A DNA stretch of 64,000 bases, from NCBI GenBank assembly GCA_016806645.1, contig JACSYO010001581.1:372001-436000 (forward strand), in the 5' to 3' direction. The position numbers and the translations under genes were made by a program. The DNA is from Ophiodon elongatus (Eukaryota; Chordata; Actinopteri; Perciformes; Hexagrammidae). This document shows positions 22,890 through 35,505 of this stretch, in pieces. Positions within the stretch are counted from its first letter, which is position 1. Each line of letters begins with the position of its first letter. The notes under the pieces were generated by a model. That model was not told where the DNA came from. It saw only the letters and a list, made by a program, of their open reading frames with translations, and did no database searches.

Positions 22890-23335
22890 CCGCCCAAATC
22901 CTTCCATGCACTGCATTTGGAGGTGATATATACTAGCATAGCACAGTTCACAACCAACAAGACGATAACACTCTTTACATTTGGGAACCTCGGTGGAAAC
23001 TCTGGTTTTGGGGAGTGCCGAAAAAGCTTTAATTCCCTTATCACTTTGTACATGTCTGCTATTATGTCTTCTAACACCATTTTAAGTTGCATTAGCAAAT
23101 CGGGCACCCCCTTCAGCACCACAAAAGGCAAAGCTTCAATGGAAAGGCCCGTCCCACCGTTTATAAAAGCCCCACTTTTTAAAGAGTGCCACCTCCGAGA
23201 AAGCTGTAAGCACTGATCCCAGCTGTGTGTATTTGCAAGGCCTCCAGAATTAATCCTGAGCAATTTTTCTGCACCACTTGTGCCTGTGATAAAGGAAGCC
23301 TGAGCATTCAAATGGGCTGGGTCCCTGGTGGCATT
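22890..23335. promoter_or_regulatory. Candidate conserved non-coding element (open on both strands)
   Basis: A 142-codon frame on the minus strand (22886-23311) and a 99-codon frame on the plus strand (22917-23216) overlap. Neither gives a recognisable protein. The block contains AGCTTTAATTCCC and other homeodomain-type words and no repeat motifs, so a constrained non-coding element is more likely than a gene. Confidence 0.3.
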
Positions 23336-25079
23336 AAGTTCTTACCATATTGGGCTGCAGTCAGGCCTGCAGTGTGAAGAGGGGACTGGGGCGAACCACT
23401 GAGCCTTGCCAGGCTTAAAACTCTGTACCTCTATACAGTATCTCTTACTCCCTCTCTCTTCCAGCCAATCTTCCTATCTCACTGACAAGGAAACAAACAC
23501 AGCAAGTGTGGTATCCTCTCCTGCAATCAATGCCAGCAATCTGCTCAGTTATTATGTGATTCACATGCATGTACTAAACTAATTAAAGGCAAGTTATTCA
23601 AGTGTTCATAATCTTCTGAGTCCTTTTAAGGCTTTTTGTAACTTAGTTGCCTTTTTTCAATTTCACAGCTTGCCTCACCAATTTGAAGCTACGTATTGCA
23701 TTTAGCATGGCTTTATGTTTAACCTCTTCAACCCCACTGACCCACATTACAGTCATGTGGTGCTGCCAAACTTTGGTCAAAGCTGCAGAATTTACATTTT
23801 AAATTCTAGTGGATACCACAATGTTTCCAATGGTACGAAATACTGGATATCCGAGACTGGATGGTGGTAGTTCTTATAGGCAGATTTAAATTCAACTGTT
23901 TTTAGGCCCAACGCATAAATACATCACTTAATGGGTAAATAAGATAAGACAACGGAGAAAGAAATGATTCAGTGTTTCCCCTCCAGAATTTAATTTCTAG
24001 AAGAGTGGAAAAAAATGCTTTGAAACAGCTTTTAGACTTTTGCACAGTAAACAGTAAAGTAAATACTATTTATTAAAATGTAAAACATTTCAAAACATTT
24101 GACTGAAGAGTCTTGACCTCAGTATTTGTAAAACTCCTGGCCACGGCCCTGCAAGGCCCAGGTTCACTGTGTGTCAGGTTTTCAAGAAATTCATTAAAAG
24201 TTAATTTATCTTGAAATTCTTGGAACATCCACCACCAGAGAAAAATATAGTTTATTACAATTTGGGTTTAATTTGTTGAACTTGGTTATAATAACACCTC
24301 ACCAAAGTCATTGCTGAGCTCTCAGGACATGGTGACATCACTATCACCAGACAAGAACGTTGATATTACAGGAACAATGTTTTGAAACGTCTATTGACAA
24401 TTGCGCTAACTGCAATATCTGTGTACGGCAACTATGGTATGATTCAGGTCATGGGAAGATTGTTGTTATGGCAATGATTACATTTAATAAAACATTTCCT
24501 GCATGATAGAGTGATAAAGATTTACTCCAACTACATATAACTTGCACACAAACATATTTCATAATCCAAAGAATTTTGAGTAGAGGTCAGTTGGACCTCC
24601 AAGTAAAGTGGTTTTGATAATCAGAATAAACTGATTGTTGTAACTTGTGTTACTGTAACTGCCTGTGTCACTTGTCCATTATTCAAAGATTTGATCAATT
24701 ATTTGGTTATACAATAAAAATGATGGCCAGTGCTCCAAAATTAAAAACCCATGCAAGAAACAGACTGTTTTATACTAACAGGAAATGATACAGTACGTTC
24801 GTGGTGTCCCAGATTAATAATTTACATTAAATGTGATTGGTCAAGGCTTGCCTATCGTCGACTAATTAATCATGTATTATTGGTCCATTGATTCCCCTGT
24901 GTTTAAGCTTCTTTTATCTCGAGAAAAATAGTCAAAAACAACAAAATCATTTTCAGAGATACATATGACTATTACACAGCTGTTTGTAGTTCTGAAACAA
25001 AACCGGGATGGATGGACAAAGATACACGGTTTCTTACCCTGCTTGCTTTTACTTGGTAGAATCTTTGGGCCTAATTCCC
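23336..25079. other. Unassigned AT-rich sequence
   Basis: Nothing recognised. Confidence 0.4.
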
Positions 25080-25200
<121 letters not shown>

Positions 25201-25540
25201 TTAGCAGTCATATCAGAGTCCTTAGATTGAATCATTGAATAATTGACCATTTAGGGTCCTCAGTACAATTTATGGTGGAGGAGGTAAAAAAAACTAGCTT
25301 TAAAATGCCATTGCCCCCTGCACATAATAAAGGGGACAACATTTCATGGAAAAACATTAAACATGTTATAGTATAGATGTCTGTTTCTCAACCATCCACA
25401 ATTAATTCAACCTTAAAGCTACTTGACACAGATACTTACCAAGTGAATTAAAAGGGGAAAACTGGATTTTAAGGGGTTCAAGAGAAGAGTGTGGAGGTGG
25501 GATTTAGGCAGTCAGGGTTGAGGTCTGTGAGTTTGTGTCT

Positions 25541-25543
<3 letters not shown>

Positions 25544-25607
<64 letters not shown>
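25544..25607. repeat. (TG)n microsatellite
   Basis: TG run with a TATG step at its end. Confidence 0.97.
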
Positions 25608-25624
25608 AGACTTTTCCTGTGGTA

Positions 25625-26120
25625 GATCTAAAATGTAATCACGGCAGCCCTCGCATATGCCTCAGCTCTATAAGCCGCTGTTTTCACAGATAGTTGATCG
25701 AAGGCCGGAGAGCTGCCGAGAGATTGAGTCTCGGCCTGGCTTTGATAGATAGAGCTCTTTATTCAGACGGGGAGAAAGGGGAGCGTGTGGGGAAGGGGGG
25801 GAGGTCTCTGAAAATCAGCAGAGGCTGGAGAAGAGAGAAGAGGCAGCATCACGGCTGAGGTGAAGGGTTTTTGGAGAGTGGGCACAATAGCCTATCACAG
25901 ACAACCTGCCGCTGCAACAATCACGCTGGTGGAGAATGGAGAGATGCGATGGCGCTCAGCGAGACAGAAACGTATAAAACTCTCCAGCCAGCCCTATTAT
26001 ACCCACTGTAATAAAGCCCAATAGTCTGATAGCGCCTCTCCTCTCACTTTCAAGCTATAAAAGTCACCATTGAATGCTGCAACCGCTGCAGGAAATTTAT
26101 GTCACGCTGTTTATTTCTCC
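25625..26120. promoter_or_regulatory. Candidate conserved non-coding block
   Basis: Repeat-poor sequence with CTCGCATATGCCTCAGCTCT, TCAGCTCTATAAGCCGCTG, GATAGTTGATCG and CTTTGATAGATAG words. No coding potential seen. Inference only. Confidence 0.28.
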
Positions 26121-27041
26121 TTCCACTCACTTGGTAAAGAATCGGCTCCCTTTTAATGCTGTTTGAGAACAGGGTGGTTGCAGTCAGAGGCGGTTGCAGT
26201 CACAGGCGGATTTTTCTTCTTCTTTGAAAAGAAAAACTGTCCTTACGTATTAGCTGATTGTGTATGTGCAGTCTGAATATACAACATTGATACATTATGT
26301 TAGAAATCATGTCCTAGACATTCAGAAATAGCTCAAAAAGCTGAGCAACATAACAGAGGCTGCCTTGCTGCTGAGAATGATAATGCTGCTCATTTTAATG
26401 GTAAATGGCTAACTACCTGACTTAATTGACTTTCCATTGGAACAGTCTCCATGGTGCCAGTACCTTATTTTAACACTTTCCATGCCACCACCTATGCTGT
26501 AATATTTCTGTGAGATCAGGCTAAAGTTTTGATTTTGTTAAATGGGGGAAGTTAAGCTGAGCTCATATTTAGTAAGAATCCTTCCTATGTTCTGATCAGT
26601 TTCTTTTTGAATGAGCTGTTGATTCATTTTCCCTTTCTAACAAAAAATGTATGTTCATTCAATGGCGTAATTGATTCTGCTCGAGGTAGGTATGATGGTA
26701 GAAATGTTCTTTATGCTGAATTAATTATGTGAGTTATTATTGTACAGGTTCCTCCACCTTTTTTCCTCTGCTTTTATTTGTTTGTGCTGGCCACTATTAT
26801 TTGAAAGTCGACCATACCATCTTCTATTTAAAAATGTGTGGTAGTCAATCGCTAAAGCTGCAGTTTTTTTATATTTGCAGCATCATACAGACTATATAAG
26901 ACACCACACACGAGGCGGCCTTGCAGTTGGAAAGGAGGTGCTTTTAATTACTGGTACAGGAAACTGCAGCAAAGCCGAGATCCTCCTTGTGGCACTGGCA
27001 CCGCAATGGCAAGCGTGTGGCAAGCATCAGTCAGGTGTCAG
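26121..27041. other. Unassigned non-coding sequence
   Basis: A small direct duplication (GGTTGCAGTCA-AGGCGG) is seen at about 26176-26210. Nothing else is recognised. Confidence 0.4.
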
Positions 27042-27173
27042 GACTTGCCACAGACTTGCCACAGACTTGCCACTGACTTGTCACAGACTTGCCACAGACT
27101 TGCCACTGACTTGCCACAGACTTGCCACAGACTTGCCACTGACTTGCCACAGACTTGCCACAGACTTGCCACT
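27042..27173 (+). repeat. 11-bp minisatellite in a 33-bp higher-order pattern
   Basis: Twelve tandem copies of GACTTGCCAC(A/T), 132 bp in all. Every third unit ends in T instead of A, giving four 33-bp higher-order units. One further change (TGTCACA) occurs in unit 4 (27075-27085). Because 33 is a multiple of 3, each frame reads as an 11-residue repeat, but this is not a protein. Confidence 0.97.
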
Positions 27174-27329
27174 GTCAGTAATCACACTCGCTGTCTCTCG
27201 GAAACTGTGAAGTGAGATTTTCGTCCACCCATGCATTATGCTAGATCATCCTCTCATCCCTACTCTAGAAGCCTCCTTTTGCATAGTATCTTGCCACAGA
27301 AGGTCTGTACACGGTGAACGCTGTGAGAT

Positions 27330-27375
27330 GGTCGCGGTTAGGTTTAGACAACAAAACTTAAAAAAGTAAACTATA
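27330..27375 (+). repeat. Family A core fragment
   Basis: GTCGCGGTTAGGTTTAGACA followed by ACAAAACTTAAAAAAG. A short diverged core. Confidence 0.55.
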
Positions 27376-27417
27376 TTACATTCGTCATATACAAAAAGGT
27401 ACATATATGAAATTGAC

Positions 27418-27535
27418 CTCTACATTCAACCCATCCTAAACATTTTAGGAGCAGTGGGCAACTTGGGGTTTAGTGTCTCGCTCAAGGACACTTTGACATG
27501 CGGGACAGTAGGGATTGGGGATAGAAATGCAAACC
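27418..27535 (-). mobile_element. SINE remnant
   Basis: In reverse it reads TGTCAAAGTGTCCTTGAGCG, AGACACTAAACCCCAAGTTG, CCCACTGCTCC, the body of the tRNA-derived SINE. The B-box region is diverged. Confidence 0.65.
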
Positions 27536-27617
27536 TTGTGTTTAAAGGATGATTGTTTAGGTTAACGTTACAATATGGATGTAACATCATGTGACTCATT
27601 GACGTAGCGTTGTCATT

Positions 27618-27868
27618 CAAAATAAATGGTAAATTTCTAGTCTTCCGACCACTAAAAGCGCTGTACACTACATGTCGTCATTCACATGCATTCATCCCCT
27701 GATGGCAGAGGCTACCATGGAAACTAATTCACAGTCATGCACACTCATACAACAGCTTTCTGGAGCAATTTGGGGTTCAGTGTCATGCCCAATGACACTT
27801 CGACATGCTAGGGCTAGGGATCGAATGGCCAATCTTCCGATTGGAAGGTGGTCTACACCGTCGCTGTT
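27618..27868 (-). mobile_element. tRNA-derived SINE, nearly full length
   Basis: On the minus strand: a box-B-like CCATTCGATCCC (complement at 27817-27828) preceded by CTTCCAATCGGAAGATTGG, then GTCGAAGTGTCATTGGGC, GACACTGAACCCCAAATTGC, GACATGTAGTGTACAGCGCT, GGTCGGAAGACTAG and the tail ATTTACCATTTATT. It abuts a DIRS-like fragment at about 27869. Confidence 0.8.
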
Positions 27869-28195
27869 AAACCTTGCAGCAGTTGCAGACTTCCTGCAGC
27901 AGGTTTCATCCATATGTGGTCTAGCAGAGGGGCCCACAGCAGTGTCAAGTACAGCCCCCAGATACTCTGGCAGGGGTCTGCAACACTTCAGTTGATCATG
28001 AAACCCAATTTGTTTAGTTGTAAGATCAACCGGGCTGTGTGGAACATAGCCCATAGACTGGAATTAGCCATGCTGATGAGGTGTTCAAGATAAAAGAAGC
28101 AGCTGAAGCACCATGTCCACACATTTGCTCAAGGTGTGGGGGGCCATGGCATTGCCGAACGACCCCTGGAAGGTACAACAATCCTTTGTTTCAAA
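27869..28195 (-). mobile_element. DIRS-like reverse transcriptase fragment
   Basis: The reverse complement aligns with 2638-2800: GTTCCACACAG, then GTTGATCTTACAACTAA and TGATCAACTG. The translation runs, across frames, from a GNAMAPHTLSKC-like stretch through MFHTARLILQLNKLGF to PLPEYLGAVLDTAVG. This is the RT palm and the following segment of the same DIRS-like family as the 2.5-3.5 kb piece. The YLDD site is lost and stops are present. It lies between the SINE and a LINE piece, all on the same strand. Intact DIRS elements also encode a tyrosine recombinase; none is visible. Confidence 0.65.
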
Positions 28196-28479
28196 GCCAC
28201 CTCAACCTGAACGTATGCCGGAGATGAGTTCTTTAAACACATCATTGCCCGCCCGGCTTTAAAAATATCTATCAGACATCACGGAACTGTGTAAAATCCC
28301 TCCCATTTCCTGTGTTGAGATCAGAGAACATGGAATTGTCCAAGCCAGAGATGAGGTCCGTGAGCGAGTCACCGGGTCACCTGTAATCGCAGCAGCTGAC
28401 ATTGTGTAACTGTGTTACTCTCTGGTTTCCCTGTGTGGAGACAGATGAAGGAGGAGCAGACATGTGCCCCACTCTCCAG
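28196..28479. other. Unassigned sequence between transposon pieces
   Basis: No clear similarity to either neighbouring element. Confidence 0.35.
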
Positions 28480-28885
28480 GGTTACACTGGCTTCTGGTTG
28501 TGTCTGCTTGTTTTGGCATACAGTGTTCTCTGGAGCCTTCCAGAAGGGAGAAGCTGAAACAGGTTGTGTCCAGGGTGTGAAGAGTCTGCACTGTTGTTTC
28601 CTGCCAATTTCCAGACTCTGGAGGCGTATAAGTCCTGGATGGAGGGCAGGCTGGCACAAATAATTTTCTCCGCAGTCCTGATTCTCCGTTGTAGTCTGTT
28701 CCTGTCCGGTTTCGTGGCTGATCCAAATGTGTAGAGGACAGACTGGATCATTGCTGTGGCAAACTGGATCAGCTGCTCTTGAGGCAGGTTGAGCTACCTG
28801 AGCTGTCGCAAGGAGTATATCCTCTGCCTGGGCCTTTTTCCTGATGGTGTCTATGTTGGAAGTCCACTTGAGGTCCTGAGGACTT
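28480..28885 (-). mobile_element. LINE C-terminal fragment (L2/jockey-like)
   Basis: The minus strand gives, in one frame, DLKWTSNIDTIRKKAQ (about 28880-28830) and, after a frameshift, SVLYTFGSATKPDRNRLQRR, IRTAEKIICASLPSIQDLYA, HPGHNLFQLLPSG and AKTSRHNQKP (28745-28485). This is the C-terminal region that follows the RT domain in a common teleost LINE group. It is truncated on both sides and frameshifted. It is a different subfamily from the 9-kb copy, as the two C-termini differ in sequence. Confidence 0.85.
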
Positions 28886-31800
28886 GGGCACGGAGTGAGA
28901 TCCGACAGAACACATTATCATTAGAGCATTATTAGAGCTATCTCAGTCATGGCGCTCTGACAGTTAGGGAACATTGCTGCTGATGTGCAGAAGAAACTGT
29001 GTCGAATAATTCATCAAAACAACATATTTGATGTGCCAAAAGCCAGGGGAGTTATATTACAAGTCTGATGATGGTTGCACAAAATGTAACCAGCAGAACT
29101 GCTGTGCGTAATTTTATGGCTTAAGTGTGCAACATCACTCCGGTTGGAGACTGCAGATTTAATGAATACCTACCTGATGCTACATTTTAAGGATATTTCC
29201 ACTCTTTTTAAGCGAGTGATTAATCAGCATCCATTAGGCTTTGAAGTCTGGAAGTTGGCAAATGCTGATCAACCATACGTATTCATCCTTGACCATGATT
29301 ATTGTCTTGTGAATTTGACTGCTAATATTTTAAACAACATTTCTGGGGGTTTAGGAGTGATTACCTCTGACCCCTGCTGTGGGTAATGACACAGAAGGAT
29401 ACTCATAAAATGCATTGACTTCACCATTACTGAATTTGTGTTGAAGACTGAGACAATTTGCGAGTGACTTTTGAAAATCGTGACATTTTAGTTTCATACA
29501 GATATTTGTCGGGACACCCAGCTTGAAACATTATATCTTCTGAATATCATCATGCTAACTTTTTCATTTTTTCGCCAGTTAGCTGGTCATCCTTTTGACT
29601 ACAGTCCAATTGTATTGTTCAGCATCTCTCTCTGTCCCCTTTGCCTAGTAAAATGTTTTCTTTCTGGACACGCTACTTTGCAATTAGTATTTCGCCACTG
29701 ATTTTTTTTTAACTCACATGTGCAAGCATATCAAAATATATCATAAAGCATCATTGTTTGATAATCAGTTAATACTGGGTGCTGAATTTATTGCTCTGAC
29801 ATTAATTAGAGTTTCCCCAGGGTCACTGCTTCATTTTTCTAAGCCTTTTTTTTCCAGGCTCTACTGTAATTATACCCAGCCTCACAATAACCCCAAAAAA
29901 ACCCAGATCTCTTCATTTGCAAATTCAAATAAAAACCTGTTTTCTTAGGTTGTTTTTCATCTGCAGACATGAATCGGCCTTGGTCTTGATTGTTTAAACC
30001 TACTTTTTGCATTGTTTCAAGAGAACGACATCTGTTGTCATATTTACACACAGGTCACCAAAACACACCTTGAATAGAGCATATATATACGGGCAGATGG
30101 TATAAGCTACAGAGCGTCCACATCGGTTTGTTGTTAAGAAGCCGATGGAGTCCTTGACGTTTTAAACGAAGAATGCAACCCATCTTGATAAACACACCCG
30201 TAAAACTCAATATCAATCAGTGTCACTTTGACCTGCAAAATATTCCTTTCAACACAGCTGTGGCTTTGTGGTCGGAGGACAGACGACCATGAATAGCCTT
30301 CTCTTAGGCAAAGCTGATTGGCCACTTAAGAAGAAAATGAGACGTCCCTTTCAAACATAATGGTCGTAGTGCATCAGTAGGAGCTTTGTGACTGTACTGC
30401 TCTGATCAAGTAAAACTGGGGAAAACACTTTATGCAGGCAGGATAGCTGATATGTTGGCTGGGCTATCATAGGTCTAATCAGCAAGGCTCTCGCATCTGT
30501 CTACTGATAAAACACACACACAGCACCAAGCTTGTGAAAACACAAACATACTTAAGAAGTAAAAGAGGAGCACAATTGACCCTTTGCTAAGCCCTGCCCC
30601 CCTTAGTTACTGTTGCTACGGCTTTCAAGCTTTCATTATAAAACGGATAGTTACAGTGCTTGATTATGATTGGCTGAGCCACGGTCAACCCATTTTAAAA
30701 TACTCTACAAACACACCGCTGTGTCTGCATTACAATAGTATCACTGTTTAGTCACCTATTCAAATTTGTCTGGCTCTTACACCACAGCAAATAAGGGAAG
30801 CACACGTGAGGAGTTCACTAAAACAAAGGAGTTTTATTTTCCATTGGTTGAATTTTATTTTTAGGTTTAACAAAATACAAATTCTGACAGGAGAACATAC
30901 TGCCAAGATAACTAGTAATGATATCTAGAATATACAGTAAGGCAAAGGAAGCCTTCAATTCCCAGGATGGGGTGGGTCTTACAGACTGGAAACAGTGGCC
31001 AGCTGCCTCCAATTCCTTGATGGCCTCCAGCTCCAACCACCAGGAACTAGGAACACTACAGGACAAACAAGACAGCAACAACACAACACACACAGAGGCC
31101 CCGGACTCCAGGACGCTAACGGTCAGTTGTGCGTTACGCTGTAATTCAACAAATGCACAAAAAACACAAAGATGTCGCGAAAGAAACCAAGAGAGCCGAT
31201 TGGAGATTTTTGTTAAAGCAGCCAGGGAGAAACACCTGCTGTTGCTGCTGCCCAGGCCACAGGCCTTTTGTCTACATCCAAAGCGGACAAACTACACCAA
31301 CAATCTATGCTAAGTTAACAAAGTAACTTAAGCTAGCTTGCATGTTTTCTTATTTATTTTTTATTCGTAGCCTATTATACTCAAGTTTCTCTAGCTATAT
31401 TGTCAATTGCTAGCAATTTCATTATTGTTACGGTGTATCCTGGTTACTCTGCAAGTAACCTGACTAGACTTTAACAAAATGATGTCCCTGGCAGGTGATA
31501 ACAGCTAGGGGAAAGTGAGCATAATAGTTACCGATGGATGCATGCAGGATAGATACATGTAATAATGTCACCTCAGCACAATAAGAATCATTTTTTCATC
31601 TTCTCACATCATGTTTACTAGAGAGCCCATGGGGGTGATTAAATGACACTCCTGTCCAGAGACAAACACCCCTGTACCAGCAGAAGAGTGCTAACATGAT
31701 TGAACACTACTTCAACAATTGCACAATAAATGTCGATATCCAAATAAATGTTCATAAAATGTTTAATTTGGGAGCTTTGCAACCGTTTTGCCAAATGTTT

Positions 31801-33575
31801 CTAAAGAAATACATTGCTTGGCGGAAGAAGGATTATTTGCTATCAATAAATTATTGCATTTTGTGTTACTGTGTGTTTATTTTATAAAACCTTCACGTCA
31901 GGCCTAACAACGCCACTTAGCTGTTTAAATCACTGTGAATCACAACCTCTCCTGGCTTTTACTTAGTTATTGCATAGCAGACACTGCAGTTTACAATATG
32001 CCATACAGTGGTATTCTCCATTCAGAGTATGCCAAGTTCAGACTTGTGTCTGTGGGAATTTGAACAAGGTAAGTTTACCAAAAGAGTCCAAACTCAGAGT
32101 GATAAGTTTGCTTATCTTTGTGTTTTTATCGTTTTTGGTCTGTGGAAAAGTACCTCAACTCAGTATCCACGGAGGGAGCTTTCAAATTAATTGACTGTGA
32201 CATGCAGTCACTCTAATGTATATTTAAAGTAAAACTAAATGAAAGATTTTACGGTGCGTCTGTTCATCTACATCTATATATAGCTACATTTCTTTATTAA
32301 GATGTGTTGAGATATGTACAAATAAGGACCCCAAATTCAACAGAGGCAGTGGTGTTATCATCTAATCAAAACATGAAACCTTCTTAAACAAATAAACAAA
32401 TCAGATTTCAACTTTGTGTCCAAAGTTTTAAAAGGAATTTTTTCATATGTTCAAAACGTTACAGAAACATCAGAGGTACTGGCAAATTACCAAAGGGTTT
32501 GCAGAGAAGAGAGTATTCTCAGTGGGGATGATGAGAAAGTAAAGGCCTAGACACACCGAACCCACATCAAAGAACTAGCAGTGACGAAGGCCAACTCTTG
32601 CGTCACCTAACGCTGCCTGTGTCTTGGCCAGAAAGTTGCACTTGAACACATCGCAAAGACTACAGCCAACGGCCAACTAGCACGTACGTTCTGTGCCTGC
32701 ATTAGAGGAAATAACTCTTCATACCAGCAGGTGGCGGTAGTATTCATCATTCAAAAAGTGAAATCGGAAGAGCTAGGACACATAAACCCACTGATGTACA
32801 CGTTTTATACATACATACGAACAATTCAATATGTTGCAATATCGTGATGTTATATGCAAGTAATATATGATGTTGTGAAATATGCTAGTACTAATACTTG
32901 TTTCATACTAATACTAATTTCATATCCCTAGCATTGTAGCTTACTCACTGAATTGTCCAAACGTATGCTGCAAAGTCTATGGAGATTGTACCTAATTGTT
33001 TCACTGCACACTATACTAAATACCCACAGATTCAATTCACAATGATAATAAACAGAGAAAGTCATCTGGAAACATAAAATGTTTCAATTGATACATTTAC
33101 AAAATCAACTGATCAAAAACCTAATTGTACCCACAGTAGTCCTACGTCAATATATAGATATAATGTCAGATATTGTCAGATATTATTAATTCTCAAATAA
33201 CTGGACCTCACATATTACATAGAAACTGAAATACCAACATCAAGGGAAAAAATATGTTTTGCACATGTCAGGAAATCTAAAACCATCACCGCAGACAAAA
33301 GCAGACGAGAGACTCAGCATCTGTTGTAGAATAATCTACATGAGAAAAGACCACTGGAGCTCCCTCCCCCTTGCCCCACACTGCTCTTCACCCCTCCCTG
33401 TTGGCTGACAGAGGACTCCACCTGAATGACATTTACAAATTACCCGGCCCAGAGTGCTCGGTCCCCTGACCCGTGAGCCTCTGCTCAGCACCCGGAGAGA
33501 CTCGCCAGCGTTTTGTCATATAATTACTGCAAATCCCCTGAAAGTAGCCCCCTCCACCCACCTTCCACCACCATC
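28886..33575. other. Long unassigned AT-rich stretch
   Basis: No gene, SINE, LINE or tandem repeat is recognised across 4.7 kb. The largest frames (30918-31313 plus, 29144-29386 plus) carry no domain. Sequence at 32800-33240 is especially AT-rich. Confidence 0.4.
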
Positions 33576-33578
33576 ACA

Positions 33579-33612
<34 letters not shown>

Positions 33613-33626
33613 GACACACACACACC

Positions 33627-33699
<73 letters not shown>
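33576..33699. repeat. (CA)n microsatellite, interrupted
   Basis: CA run with a TA step, AAGA and CCACAG interruptions, about 124 bp. Confidence 0.97.
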
Positions 33700-34184
33700 C
33701 ATCCCCTACCCTAGATGTATGTGGACAGACGCATGTAGGTGCATAAGATCAAACTTGCAGCACTGAATGTGTGATGAGCTGCTATCTGCAACTCTAACTT
33801 TATTTACAGAAAGTTGACCACGATTAAATCAACTAAACCAGTGAATTGTGGGGCTAATGAATTTGCTTTGATCAGCATTTATGCAGAAGATGTAGGAAAT
33901 GGAATCAGTTGTAAGACAGTGGGAAGTATGAGAAATGATTATAGTGTTTGGAAAAATTGGGGCTACATCGCACAACAAAACCATTGCAACAAAACAAAAA
34001 TGAAACAACGTCATACAAAAATGAGCATAATGCACACTGGAACAAGTTGCAAAGCATGATGATTTCATTCACTGGGCACTATTTTGGACCACCGATCTTC
34101 CCATTCTAAAATTCAATGGAAATGCAAAGAAGAATCTTGTGCCAGTTCTTCTAGGTTCAGCTCATTGAAAATGAGTTAGCCTGT
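33700..34184. other. Unassigned
   Basis: No feature recognised. Confidence 0.4.
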
Positions 34185-34275
34185 AACAGACTAGCCATCT
34201 GTACTGGGTGTGAGCTGGAGTCGGCTCCACTGAGCAGGATACAGAGGTAAAGAACTAGAATGGATGGAGAATTAG
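34185..34275 (+). repeat. Diverged retroposon-like tail fragment
   Basis: ACAGACTAGCCATCTGTACT, GGGTGTGAGCTGGAG, GGCTCCACTGAGCAGGATAC and GAATGGATGGA appear in the order seen in a very common teleost repeat. Diverged; class uncertain. Confidence 0.55.
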
Positions 34276-35414
34276 TAAATAGGCAATACTGTGATTCATC
34301 AGCAGAGACATGTCCCAACACTTTTATGAGGTCATTTCTCTGTTCTTGTCATCCAGTGAACTAGCATCAACAGCTTAGTTTGCGGACAGAAGGCAACAAC
34401 ATTTCAATTCGCCAAATTAGTTTGAAACAGAACCCTTAGACAAATGTAGGGAATGAACGGTTGCTTATGTTGACTTAATGTTAGCAGGTGTGTTTTCTTA
34501 GTGGTAATTCGATTGTGACGGGTTGTTATATGTGGGCTTTAGCAGGCAGATCCATACACCTGACTGCTTATAATGGAGGTTTCATAAAGATGGCAGCAGT
34601 CCCAACTCCTTCATTGGAAACAATGTGTCAGGGAAGAGTTAAAGGCTCCGTTTAACAATCGAACAAGCAGTTGGCGTATGGTTGGCTGAAGTATGCAGAT
34701 GCCAGACATTTGATCCCCCGACAAAGTGGTTGAGACCTGTTGGATTGTTTACGTCTCCTCTCTTCTCTATTCCCACAGCTCAGCAAATGCTTCCATAACT
34801 GACTGGAATGATGGCCAAAACTAAAAACAAATACAATAGACCCACATTCTAATAAACCTTATTATCCTATGGTTCTGTGTAATGAAGACGATATAGCATA
34901 GAGAACCAGCAGAACTTGTGTCTGTAAATTGTGCATTGTATGCATCTTTTCTACATGTCAGTGATAGTGGGTTGTAACTGAATGAATATAATCATGGTCC
35001 AAGACATAAACAAGAAATCAGCTTTACATTAGAACTGATGCATCTGTGACCAGTCCCAGTGTTTGTGACATGACTCGGTCCAGCTCTGAGGGACTCTGTG
35101 CTGCATTATTCAAGCCTGTCTCTCCCCGTCCGTCCCCCTCCTTCAGTCTCTCTCCTCCTCTCCCTTGCTGTGTGTGCTCAGGAGCATATGTGCCTGTGAT
35201 GTTTGCTTGTTGCCGGCTCTTTCTGTCTGTCCCTTGATTGCACACGAGTAAGAAAATGAAAAGGATGATCTAATTGAACAACTTTAAAGCACGTGGCGCA
35301 TTTCATGTAGTCCTTTGGTACGGCCCTCATTTTGCCGTTGTTACCCAGCCGAGCGTGTCTGTGCTGAAGGTCAGCCGTCTGCCTCCAACAACATGCACGA
35401 AATGTAAAATCAGG
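34276..35414. other. Unassigned
   Basis: Pyrimidine-rich at about 35115-35165. No repeat family or gene recognised. Confidence 0.4.
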
Positions 35415-35505
35415 CTCTCCCTCACTCCCTCTCCTCCCCTCCTTTCTCTCCTCCTCTCCTCCCCTCCTCCTCTCCTCGTCTCACCCATCTTTCTTCTCTT
35501 CTTGA
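35415..35505. repeat. Polypyrimidine (CTCCT)-rich low-complexity tract
   Basis: Plus strand almost only C and T, with CTCCTCCCCT-type units. Confidence 0.9.

Noticed and set aside
26875..27215. CRISPR-like array or repeat protein over the 11-bp units
   Set aside because: Repeats are directly adjacent with no spacers, and the protein reading is just the minisatellite in frame. The genome is eukaryotic.
27969..27986. CAGGGGTCTGCAAC resembling a hAT-type transposon end
   Set aside because: It lies inside the DIRS-like fragment where the sequence continues smoothly on both sides, and no partner end is seen.
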